DNA from: Stropharia rugosoannulata
Lineage: Eukaryota > Basidiomycota > Agaricomycetes > Agaricales > Strophariaceae
Length of the DNA: 64,000 bases
Assembly (NCBI GenBank): GCA_028532985.1
Contig: JANCIK010000007.1
Coordinates: 1 to 64,000, forward strand
Direction: 5' to 3'
This document shows positions 21,453 through 31,323 of this stretch, one piece after another. The number at the start of each line of letters is the position of its first letter. The first letter of the stretch is position 1. Below the pieces are notes generated by a model. It was not told the origin of the DNA. It worked only from the letters and a program-made list of their open reading frames with translations, and searched no databases. The position numbers and the translations under genes are program-made.

Positions 21453-22126
21453 CTCATGAAGCTCCATCGTCTCTGGAGACTGTGAATGAGTTCAAGGAGC
21501 GGATGGCTAGTACGTTGGAAGAAGCCAAGTCAGCGCTGGCTAAGGCCAAAGATGACATGGCTCGCTTCTACAACCGGCAACGTGACCCTCTCCCGGTGTA
21601 CAAACCAGGTGACAAGGTCTACCTGGATGCGTCAGACATCTGTACCTCCCGTCCCTCCAAGAAGTTGTCCCACTGTCTCCTGGGCCCGTATACGGTCGAG
21701 GCTGCTGTTGGATCTCATGCCTACCGTCTCAAACTCCCAGTTTCTCTCAAGTGTCTCCACCCTGTCTTCCCTGTCGTCAAGCTCACGCCCTGTCTCCCTG
21801 ACCCTATTCCGGGCCGCATTGCAGCGCCTCCTCCGGAACCTGAGCTAGTGGATAACGAGCTGGAGTACGAGGTTGAGGCCATCCTCAACAGCCGCATCCA
21901 TCGAAACAGGCTTCAGTTCCTCGTCAAATGGAAGGGGTATGGGTATGAGGAGAACTCCTGGGAGCATGCGGAAGACGTCTTCTCACCTCAGTTGGTGGCC
22001 AAGTTCTACCGGGAACATCCTGATGCTCCGCGGGTTATTGGCTCCCTGGCAATTGAACCTGGACGGTATAGAACAGTCAATGGTGGCGAGTGGATCACCT
22101 TACCACGCCGGGACGCCATGGCTTGA
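21449..22126 (+). pseudogene. Chromovirus integrase C-terminus with GPY/F motif and chromodomain
   Basis: This is the rest of the pol frame broken at 1990. It reads SSLETVNEFKERMASTLEEA, then the integrase tail PLPVYKPGDKVYLDAS, LSHCLLGPYTVEA (GPY motif) and HPVFPVVKLTP. A chromodomain follows (ELEYEVEAIL, LQFLVKWKGYGYEENSWEH), a module that directs integration to marked chromatin. The C-terminus closes at 22126, right at the polypurine tract. The segment itself is open, so most damage to the element lies in the 5' half plus the insertion. Confidence 0.95.
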
Positions 22127-22137
22127 AGGGGGGGTGA
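22126..22137 (+). promoter_or_regulatory. Polypurine tract of the chromovirus
   Basis: AAGGGGGGG directly before the LTR, partly overlapping the pol stop codon. It is in the expected place for plus-strand DNA priming. Confidence 0.75.
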
Positions 22138-22600
22138 TGTAAGGGGACGCTGTGCGTCACCCTTTATTTTATTTCATTTCATCTTCCTTCACTTTCTTTT
22201 ATTTTATTTTATTTTTATTTCTTACGCCACGCGCAGCCCGTGCAGTGTACACTATGCTCTGCAGTGTGTACTGTGCACAGGCGCGAGCGGTTTACATCAT
22301 GTGACGTACTGATGGGACACGTCCATCATGTGTTGTGCATATGATGTATGATGCACATCACATGAGGACATGATGTGGTGGCTTCTTGTGGCGGATCAAC
22401 TGTATAGTTTATTCTCACGCATCAATCAACGCTTCTATTATGTACTGTGGCGCCCGGCAGCGGGTTTCCTTAGGCTTTTGTCTTCGGAATCCCTCTGCTA
22501 GGTGCGCTTCTATTGTATTTATAGTTTACAGCTTAATAAACTTCGGAATCCCTCTGCTAGGTCTCGTGTGAGCTCGACACTGCGCAGAGTCGCCCTTACA
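22138..22600 (+). repeat. 3' LTR of the chromovirus (463 bp)
   Basis: Begins TGTAAGGG and ends CCCTTACA, a perfect 8-bp terminal inverted repeat with TG...CA ends, immediately after the polypurine tract. It contains AATAAA near 22537, and a 22-bp direct repeat starting CTTCGGAATCCC at 22482 and 22541. The flanking five bases after it are CTATG. The 5' LTR is outside the window. Confidence 0.85.
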
Positions 22601-23652
22601 CTATGTCTGGACTCATCTGTTCCTTGCACCTTTCACATAGTGTAGCTACATAGGACTGTACTATACAGTCCAGGGAACTATCCCAGTGTAGTTGTATCAT
22701 ATGGGTCATCCATGGCTTCTTGAAGAGGCATTCCAGATGCATCATCTTGGATTGATGCTTTGCTGACAGACCTTTGCTGACAACTGTCAGCTATCTCCTG
22801 ATCACCATCATAGTCTGCACTATCTTCCTGCTCTTCTGTTATGGTACATGAATTTAAATGAACAAGTAACGTTGGTGTCTTCCAATGAAGATACTAATAG
22901 TACATGGATTGTGGCACGACATTGAATGGGCACTTAACGTGTACAAGGCATGTAATGAGCACGGGCACTTAACCGGCGCTTAATAAATGTGTGAGTGATG
23001 TGGACGTAGTGTGGCACAATGAGTGCGCGTTGTTGGGAGCGTGAACAGCATGCTACAAGCTTGGGCCCTTAACGGGCACTTAAGCATGATTTACTATGTA
23101 TTACTGCTTGTGGCACAGAATACAAAGAGTGTAACTAATTATGTACTGTAGTTACTTGTTACAAGCACTTACTGGGTGGTAGAGCGCAACTATGAGAGCC
23201 TGTTAGTTAATTATTAAGGTTAGTGGGTTAGTGTAGACTTGTAAAGTAATACTAGCACTAGCTAGTGCAAGCAGAACCTTACTGTATTAGAATAAGTAAT
23301 TTCAGTGTTCTGGTTGTCTGCAATGGCAGAGACTCACTCAAGTGGAGGAGATGATGGTGGTATGAGATTAAGTTGTAAAGAATACATCTGAAACTGTTTA
23401 TATACTGGTACTACAAGGCTGTGCTAATTACCCAAACATGTTTCAATGTATGTAACCTTTTACTTGCTGTGTCTCTTTAAATAACCGTCCTGTGCTAGCA
23501 CAGCATTTAAAAATAGATATATGAGCGCTTATGTATTCTTAAATAAATAATAAAGCGCTTGTTTCAAACTGGAGTGTTTATTGAAAAGAAAAGGAAAGAT
23601 ATAACTACAACTTGAGTCTCTTTGTCTATTGTGTGGTTGAGAAGACTTATTG
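22601..23652. other. Intergenic, repeat-like, no gene recognised
   Basis: AT-rich sequence with recurring GGGCACTTAA-type motifs (about 22928, 22964 and 23074). A short possible coding piece on the minus strand near 22690-22850 (Asp/Gln-rich) is not recognised. Confidence 0.5.
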
Positions 23653-24249
23653 CTATTCAACAATCCCTAACATCTTCTTGCTTGTCTTCATGGGTGACAT
23701 ACTCATTGTATACACCAGGAGAGGGGTGATCTTCATTGTTGCTCTCATCATGTTGGTCACTGGAGGGAGGTGATCTTGATATGCAGTGGGTGATGCACAG
23801 TCGCCATCTTCATTGGCCTTATCATCGTTGCCAATGTAGTCATTATACGTGCCAGGAGAGGGACAATCATCATCTTCACTCTCACGAGTGATGTACTCTT
23901 CATAAGCATCTGGAGAAGGGCATCCACCATTGGCAATAACATTGTCTTCATCCTCACCATGATGAAGGTATTCATCATATGTGCCAGGAGATGGACAATC
24001 ATGATTATCATCTTGAGTGATGTACTCATCATAGGCACTCGGCAATGGGCAGTCATTGTCTTCTTTGCAAGTCAGATATTCATCATAAGTGCTAGGCAAT
24101 GGATGCTCACTATCATCTTTGGGCTTGACATATTTGTCATAGGCACTTGGTGATGGACAGTCCTGGTCATCCTTGTTAGCAATGTATTGGTCGTAGGTGC
24201 TCGGCAATGGACGGTGACAGGGCTGCTTTTTGGCTACGGGTGTAAACAT
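23653..24249 (-). CDS. Tandem-repeat protein with Pro-Ser-Pro / Tyr-Asp-x-Tyr units
   Basis: The protein starts MFTPVAKKQPCHRP and then consists almost wholly of degenerate 17-25-residue units. Each has the core C-P-S-P-x-x-Y-D-E-Y-I followed by an acidic, charged spacer. Examples are CPSPSAYDKYV, HPLPSTYDEYL, CPLPSAYDEYI, CPSPGTYDEYL and CPSPDAYEEYI. Eight units are in the main frame. The ninth (HPSPGVYNEYVTHE) is in another frame just downstream and ends at 23657, so a one-base shift near 23770 has hit the last units. There is no signal peptide at this start, and no Kex2 Lys-Arg sites between units. I do not recognise the family. An upstream exon could exist. Confidence 0.6.
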   Translation of the reverse strand: MFTPVAKKQPCHRPLPSTYDQYIANKDDQDCPSPSAYDKYVKPKDDSEHPLPSTYDEYLTCKEDNDCPLPSAYDEYITQDDNHDCPSPGTYDEYLHHGEDEDNVIANGGCPSPDAYEEYITRESEDDDCPSPGTYNDYIGNDDKANEDGDCASPTAYQDHLPPVTNMMRATMKITPLLVYTMSMSPMKTSKKMLGIVE

Positions 24250-25694
24250 TCAGAAGTTCCCTTAAAGGGATAGCTGCACGCAGGAAAACACAAGAGGGAC
24301 TAGAGTTGAGCCTGTCTCATAGTCTATAGCTATCAGCACGCGAGCATCATGACTATAAGCGCCTGCGCGCACTGTATCGCGAGATGGGTTGGTCAGCAAG
24401 CTGCACAGTCTAAAGTGCATAGTCTGGTCATCCGTGCAAGCAATCAGGAAAGCGTAGAATGGTTAAGCACCAGCAAAGAGTGGTGTTAGTACAGCTGAGC
24501 GGATACCAAAGGCGGTGTGAAGGGCTGTGCATGTATCTCATATGCGCACATCGCAAAGGCAGAATTTGTCTAAGTCCACACATCATGTGACCGTGGCGGC
24601 GCACATCAAAAGAGACGCGCAAAAGCCCGAGGGAATGAATGACATGCCCGCAGCGAATGCCAAGGGGCTGGAACACTAGAGGGAAGCCTGGATGCGATGC
24701 GCAGACCTTTGGCCGCGTGTTGCTAGTATTTACTTCGCCTTATCATTAGTACACATGCATGCATCGCATATAAACCTGTATCCTTGTCTATAGTAATTTA
24801 AGCAATTGTCTACCCACTAGTGTGAGGTGCGAAGTTGGGTTGGACTGGTCTGAAAAGCCTGTCTCTATAGTTCACAATGTGTGAAGGCAACATGTGTACA
24901 ATGATAGCACATTGAAAAGGTTTTACTTGTTTTTAAAACAAGGAGCTTCTGGTGTAAGAGGTTTAAACAACGGTTTCCGATGTGAACTGGTATGATGTGT
25001 GTAGGTAGAATTTAACCCTGAGGGAAGCTGGAGAAGTACAGAGATATTCTACTCCTTAAATACCCGTCTGGGTTGCCATGCCCAGATTGTACCATATATA
25101 CATCCAAGAAGATCCGACCGCCCATGCTGACTTTATCTTGTCGGAAACCATGCTGCACTACACAGCTTGGCCACAAATATCCTTATCTTCGGAAACCAAG
25201 CCCAAGCACAAGAGATCTTCCTGTGGCTGGATCAACTCCATGTTCTCCCCTAAACACACATCTCCTCCAACCCTCTTTCCACACCTATGTCCCTTGTGTT
25301 TGTATCGAGATACTTCTGCTTTCTGCTACCACACTCCTGCATGTCGTCGGAAACCCTTGCATATCTTTGGAATCCGTCACCCTTTTTGTCCCAGGTCATA
25401 TGTATGAGTATTTCCATGTGATTGACTCCCTTGTGGGTCCATAGTTACATCAGATTGTTAATATTGATCTGATGTTGTAGGCATCAGAAGTCTGCTGTTA
25501 TCTTTCTTGATCTGCCATTGAGTTGTAATAACATCTTGAGTCTTCCTTGTGCTTCTTCTTGTTCTTTCAGTTTCCTATTGTTATGGTGGATATGTCACTT
25601 CTTGTGTATCTATGTCTAAATGTCATGTTTTCACAAGGGCCCAGCCAGCCCTCACAGCATCGGATGGGAGATATGTGTAGTCCAGAGGTAGTAA
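24250..25694. other. No recognisable gene
   Basis: Mixed-composition sequence with only short, unsupported frames. The motif CGGAAACC recurs near 25140, 25194 and 25348. Similarity to reverse transcriptase begins abruptly at about 25695, which is taken as the 5' truncation point of the next element. Confidence 0.5.
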
Positions 25695-26993
25695 AAGGCA
25701 TACGGCGCGATTTATGAAGATGGCTTCGTCCCCCACCAGTTGAAGGAGCGGTTGATTTTTTATCGCCGTTACATCGATGATGGTTTCATGATTGTCTATG
25801 CCGAATCTCGTGAGGATGCTTTAGAGTATTGTCAGACATTCGTGCACTTTGAAGGACTCGAACTTACGTGGGAAGCGTCGCAGTTTAACCTGCCGTTTTT
25901 AGACATGATGGTTTACATTGACCCCAGCACAAATAGTGTTGAATGGCAACCATTTCGCAAACAACGCAACCACTTGGAACGTATTCCATACGCATCTCAC
26001 CACCCCCGTGACGTCAAGAAAGGCACGTTCATGGGAGAGATGACCAGGCTAGCGGTCTTATGTAGTAGACCTGATAATTACAAGGCCGCGTTAGCGGATC
26101 TTCGTAATATCTATATAAATCGTGGCTACCCTGAGAAGTTGGTTAATGCGTGGCTTAAAGCAAACACTACGAAGAGATGGGCTAACCGGTTTAGTACGCC
26201 GGATAGGGAAAATTCGCGCGAAGTAATTCGCGACGAGGGGAATTACCGCCTGTTCGATCTCATCGTGCTTAAGACACAATTTAATCCCGTATGGGACGCG
26301 TTCGATATTCATGCATTACAACAAGTAGTGTCAGATTCGTGGCTCGAAGAGATTGCTCGCTTACGCGACAATAGAGTTCACCGACTTTACAAGTACCTCT
26401 CGGCACTCGGAACTGAAACCGATGGGCTGGACTTCGATGAGGCTTTACGACTAGGTAGACAACACGGTTGGGACTTCAGACGGTCTATTCCCCTGGCTGG
26501 CGCTGGGCCGCTGATGCCGCATCCTGTTGAGGAGGCGGGAGAAGACCAGGTTATGCGGGATGTAAACCCGTCGGACGATGAGATAGTTGACTCCGATGGG
26601 GAGCAGTCGCCGGCTGCAACACCCTTACCTACGCTCGACTCCCCCCGGGGGGACGCTCAACCTTCCGAACCAGCGGACCTCTCCTGGGATGATGTTAGTT
26701 TTACCTATCTCGTTCCCGTGTCGTTCACGTCCCATTCGATGGAAGTACGCGAGGCTATTGACGCTCGTAAAATTGGTCTGACCACTGCTCGCTGGCTACT
26801 GTCACGTAAACGCTATAGCAATTACGGTGATCTGTTGTCCATTGCAAAGCGACACGTATTGGATTCACAACCCGATATCGTGGAACCAATTGTTGTTAAT
26901 GACGACGACTCAGACATTTATATGCCTGACGACGTGGCTCTCGACGATGACTTTGTCTTCGACGATCCCATGAATATTAACGATGATGTGTAA
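25695..26993 (+). pseudogene. 5'-truncated Penelope-like reverse transcriptase without GIY-YIG endonuclease
   Basis: The open frame enters from codon 25695 (AYGAIYEDGFVPHQLKERL) without a proper start and runs to a TAA/TAG region at 26993. It has the catalytic FYRRYIDDGFMIV, then LPFLDMMVYIDP, and RIPYASHHPRDVKKGTF followed by an Arg-containing helix. This order, with HP after the FLD block, is typical of Penelope-like elements. RT motifs upstream of YIDD are missing. The C-terminal 250 residues are acidic and show no GIY-YIG nuclease or CCHH motif. Endonuclease-deficient Penelope-like elements called Coprina are known from basidiomycete telomeres, and telomere-like repeats follow here. The remaining frame is intact, so truncation rather than decay disabled it. 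Confidence 0.8.
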
Positions 26994-27030
26994 ATACATT
27001 TCGTAGTATGTTATTGTGGTTCGATCAACC

Positions 27031-27061
27031 CGAACCCCTAACCCTAAACCTAACCTAAACC
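27031..27061 (+). repeat. Degenerate telomere-like tract (CCCTAA-type)
   Basis: Contains ACCCCTAACCCTAAACC followed by TAACCTAAACC, 38 bp after the reverse transcriptase stop. The strand orientation is that expected when a Penelope-like 3' end is attached to a telomere. Confidence 0.8.
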
Positions 27062-28007
27062 AATAAACCCGATTGCGTATTGCACGTGACCGGGGCTGGT
27101 CGTTTACACCAGGTATACGGTTGGCCGGGCGCACCCGGCCTTAACATACGTATCATCATACGATGCCCTAATAAGGCAGTCAATGTTATGATGCTCTATA
27201 AATATATGTCTGGATGAAAGGGCCTTAGGCTCGGCTTCTCAGTTCTTAAAACCAACCTGAAGTAACAAGGAAACGACGAGCGATTGCATTGTCTGGAGAG
27301 TATGGTCCTGGGACCGTTACGCCAAAGGCTTCGTGATTGCACTGGTCCTAGAGTATGCGCCCAGGCGCGTTACGCCAAGGCCTTAAAGCGACGTAACTGC
27401 GTGAAAGCGGTCCTGCAGTAGGAGGAACGGCGTGAAAACGTGGCTCGTGTAAGTCCCAATGAGGCCTCGGGTCGCTTAGTACGTGTCGGTAACTTCTGCG
27501 CGCGCGCAGACATCACCGGCGGTGTCACACGCACAGGTAATAATCCAAACCTTAATAGTCGTCACCCAACTTAGGCACAGCCGAAGGGGACCGGCGGCGC
27601 GGCAAGGGTTATTGTTATTTTAAGAACGAAAGAGGCTTCCACGACCGCGCTCCCTTAATCGGGACCGCAGGCGGTGTGAACCCGTAATTACACCGGTGCG
27701 AAACGTCGCAGGTGGGAGATAGTCATTATTTATAGCTGCACTCACGCAGAGGCAGTGTATTTTTGTCTTTATTTTATATTTAGACAGCATGAGACGTTCT
27801 ACTTCTTCGTAGAACAATGGATGGGAGCGTTGAGCTATTCTTGGAGTAGCCCGCACATGAGAAGCATCAGTTATGATGGGCCAAAGTGCCCGGATGACCT
27901 GGTGACCTGATCATGCGGTGTGGAATGGTCCTCAGGGTAGACAGCGTGTAAACACATTAGCACCCTCTCATGCGCACAGACCGTCGCCAGACGTCTATAA
28001 AAGCAGG
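27062..28007 (+). other. Probable noncoding part of a second Penelope-like copy
   Basis: No coding frame was found. The stretch lies between two telomere-like tracts and ends in a hammerhead ribozyme, a motif common in the terminal repeats of Penelope-like elements. An imperfect duplication of about 55 bp (GTTACGCCAAAGGC and GTTACGCCAAGGCC) occurs at 27280-27390. Confidence 0.45.
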
Positions 28008-28082
28008 CCAGGTTGCACTGATGAGGGGTATCCCGAAAGCGCCCTTTACTCCTTCGTTAGGTGTAGGGTCCTTTGCAACTGG
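28008..28082 (+). ncRNA. Type I hammerhead ribozyme
   Basis: The core CTGATGA is at 28018-28024 and GAAA at 28035-28038. Between them stem II is GGG/CCC with loop GTAT. Stem I pairs TTGCA (28013-28017) and G28012 with 28074-28079, then CCA (28008-28010) with TGG (28080-28082), leaving one bulged G at 28011. Stem III pairs 28039-28045 with 28065-28071, with one C-C mismatch and one G-T wobble, around a 19-nt loop. The predicted cleavage is after the CTT triplet, at 28073/28074. The open end at stem I makes it type I, the kind found in Penelope-like elements. It lies 30 bp from a telomere-like tract. Confidence 0.8.
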
Positions 28083-28112
28083 TCGATACCTCATACAGCT
28101 AAGTAAACGCCA

Positions 28113-28125
28113 CCCTAAACCCTAA
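28113..28125 (+). repeat. Short telomere-like tract CCCTAAACCCTAA at a gene breakpoint
   Basis: Two telomere-type units lie directly between the end of the ribozyme-bearing sequence and a truncated host gene on the minus strand. Read on the minus strand it is TTAGGGTTTAGGG added to the broken gene. Confidence 0.85.
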
Positions 28126-28397
28126 GTCTCCGCGGCAAAGTTGTCGATAAAGCTCTCCTGGAAGGGCTTGGTGGCGAGGTCGAGATAGCTCAGATAATCA
28201 GCGGCAGGTTTAGAGACATTTACATTGGGGTCGCCTGGGGCAGCGAGGATAGCGGGGTTGAGGTGGTCCAGCGACGGATCTGCACCATGGCTAAAGAATT
28301 CGTCCGGAGGGACAGGTAAGACGGTGATGTGGTAGGAGAGGAGATCACCATCCCTCCAGTCACTGCCTGACTTGGCAGACCGTATAGCATTTGCCAT
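28122..28397 (-). pseudogene. 5' exon of a host gene, cut off by telomere-like sequence
   Basis: The frame starts MANAIRSAKSGSDWRDGDLL and continues PVPPDEFFSHG to FIDNFAAE. It resembles the N-terminus of a large Agaricomycete family of unknown function in which a DFAA motif is followed by a nuclease-like region; that recollection is not certain. The last host codon is followed by ACT TAG, and the TAG is part of TTAGGG of the telomere-like tract. The protein is thus truncated at about 91 residues by the junction. Host-like sequence continues upstream on the minus strand past 28397 without further recognisable coding. Confidence 0.65.
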
Positions 28398-31323
28398 GAT
28401 TCGGATCTGAAGACGAAGTGAGATGGATCAATCCATGGAATACTGAAATGTATTTAGGCACCTGGTAAGTGTCGGTTGGTTATCGATGAACACGAATCAG
28501 GACATGATTATAGTAGCTTGGCACTTACCTCTGACACAAACAAAGGTCAAGTTAACGTTTTTTGAAGGCCGTTTTGTGATCAGGTCAAGATCAGGTATGA
28601 TGTAGGCGCATGGTAGTGTAAAAAATTAAATTAGCTTAGAATCATCGGTATAGAATGTGAGGCTTGCGCACAAGTTCTCAATGAGCCCTCGAAAGTCATA
28701 TGCTAAAGACGCAATAGAGCTGGATAACTTTCAAGTCGATACAATACTGTGTCTCCTTAAAGTCAATGTATTCGCCCATAACGAGCAAATAGTATTTTAA
28801 ACTAGTACAGTTCTTTGGGTACCAACAGTATGTAGCTTAGCAGGATGGACGAACTCGGGGATTTCGCGCGGCTGTGTGACATGCTTGCAGTCGCCCTCCA
28901 CCGTCTCAGCCGGTCACCGTGCGCATCGACTGTGTACGCCGACTACGCTGTTGCCCTCTTCGTGTTCTGATCCTCATCCCCCTCCTGCTCGTCCTTGTCT
29001 CCCCTCCCCATGGCCATGACACTCCTCGGAGTGCGTATGGGTCTTATACGGGCGGGGCCAGTGTCTGCTCCGCTTGCGTTGCATCATTGACCTTAAGAGC
29101 GTGTTCTTCTGCACTAGGTGGGTAACGCGAGTCGTCCGAGTGATCAATCAGATCTCGAGCCCCCATGTCCTCTGTGTCTTGTAAGTCCTCGCCATCTCAA
29201 TACACTTGCCTACCGCCTCGTGACATAGGAACAGGCGAAGGGGCAAGGCGTGTAAGAGGAACATGAGACAGCCCATACCACGAAGGAATAGGTGACAGCG
29301 CGAAACATGGCGGAAAGGGCGAAGGGCCTGACCGCGGCAGAATGGGAGAAGGCCCCAATCTCGGTTGTGCAAGTGTAGACGACGGTGGACTCCGTATCCG
29401 GGACTGCCATCCCCCGAGGGCATTCGCCAAATCCACGCCGTCCTGATCATCGAAGCATTCGTCTCTGACAGATGGCGCGACCCCACGTACGCGTTCTCGT
29501 CCTCCCCTCCTTCCCCATACACACTCTCTCAACGTCCGCAGCATCCGTTTCTACCCAGCTACTTCGTTCCGCGTTCCCCGACTGCGTGTCCATAGGCGGA
29601 GCTAGCCCGCCACTCGTAGGCATACTCGTGGTTGTGTCAAGGTAAACAGACGGGGGTGGTACCGCAATCACACCACTCGCGCTGAGGAGCGTCGCTCCGT
29701 TCGCAAGCGCAGCGCATCTGCGTCGCCCGCTTCTTCGCAGGCGCGTACCGCAACGTTGCTGCTTCGGGCTTATGTCCTGCGCAGGGGCGACCTTATACCT
29801 AAGCCCGCCGCGCACGACAGGTGCCGGGACTTGCTGGCAGACCAACAGGCCTACAGGGCGGAAGCGGATCGGGAATGGGCTCCCCTTCCCTCTCAACATC
29901 TGCCCACCACTTCCCGGTGCCGCGCCCGCGCCTCCCCCACCAGCGCGAAGCTCTGGGGACGTTATCCGTCCTGTCCATGACGTGCTGCGCCAGCGCAGTC
30001 GAGTCTGGGTCCAACAAAAGCGTTCGGCGAGGTCGGTGGGGTATGTTCCCTGTACAGTGTACTTGGCATGCTGTTATCTCTAGAAGGTGACGATAGAATC
30101 GGGGGAGGCGAGGAGGTGGTACGGGAGGTGGTGGACTAGGTGGGGGAAACATGCAAGCACATTTGGCGGGGCTGTTGGTCCCGTCCCATCTTATACTGGC
30201 GAAGGCGAGCGAGGAGCGGGGGAGGCCGACCCAAGGGTGTCCTCACAGAGACGGCATGGGCGGGGAGGTGACCGAATGGAAACCGATTGTATTGGGGAAA
30301 GGAGCAGCTGCGGCTGAGACGAATGCGAGCAGGGGCGTAATGCGCGACGGAGACGTTGCTCCTGCATTCAACGGTGACCACCCCCCGTTGCCGACGACGT
30401 GCCTGTACCTTTAACATGCACAATCCGATAAGCAGAGGCTTCAAGCCTAGCTCGGACATCGTCGCCGACGGTTATGACCCCGAGCGAATCCGAGTGTTCA
30501 ACAACGAGGAGCGGTGGAAATGGGTGTATGCGGGGAAAGGGTGGACGTGCTGGACAACGGGACGCGACATAGGCTGAGTTGTCGATGGGGTGGGGATAGC
30601 CTTTCTACGCCGCGCAGGGAGGGCGGGGGGCAGGCGAGGAAGGGCCCGCATGTACCTATCGATACATAAGCTGCAGCCATTTCCAGGTAAACAGAGCACA
30701 TACGTTGACAAATCTTCGTTGCCTGCACTTTTCCTCTTCTCCCCGCCGTACCTGGCAACCCTCGTCTTATGCCCGTCATGACCCAGACCACTCCTCATCC
30801 ATCACACCGGACATCGATGGAGCAGAACCACATAGCAGGCGTTCCGGGTCCGAAACGAGGCTGCGGGGTCTTCCTTCATCCAGCTGTGCGGTGCGCCGAA
30901 TGGGAGCGATCTGAAGCGAGACCGCTGGCTCCATTGCAAGTCCAATGCGACAATGAGACGGGGTGAACTTTTGTTTACAAACAGACATACCTAGCAAGTC
31001 CTGCCCTCGCCATACGGCGGCTGTACTCCTCGACTTTGCTTTACCGCATACTTGTGTTGACCTGAACGTGAAAAGGGACGTGAGGCCTGCCTGTTTCTCA
31101 GCAAGCCATAGTCAGATGATGGCGGGGAAAGGCAAGAAGCTAACGCAGCGTTGCCGAACCGTGCGGGACCAGGCGGGACCCAAGCGGCACCGGGACCCCG
31201 GAACACAGCCGGAACGGAACGCTCTATGTTCCCCGAAGTACTCGCTCGCCGACAAACATCAAGGCTTTTTTATTTTTTTTGAAATAGTTACATATGTTCG
31301 ATACAAAAGTGTTTACGTGGTCT
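28398..31323. other. GC-rich region of decayed, unrecognised coding sequence
   Basis: Many overlapping short frames on both strands. The most gene-like are on the minus strand: a Ser/Pro/Thr-rich stretch around 29600-29720 (SGGLAPPMDTQSG) and a Pro-rich stretch at 29210-29540 (GPSPILPRSGPSPFP). They sit in different frames without good splice links. They could be the cytoplasmic tail of a membrane protein that has decayed. No domain was identified, and 28400-28900 holds nothing recognisable. Confidence 0.4.

Noticed and set aside
27010..27040. tRNA T-loop-like GGTTCGATCAACC
   Set aside because: No acceptor, D-arm or anticodon arm could be folded around it.
27236..27290. Second hammerhead ribozyme around CCTGAAG...GGAAAC
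   Set aside because: The core lacks the invariant CUGANGA, and no matching stem I or III was found.
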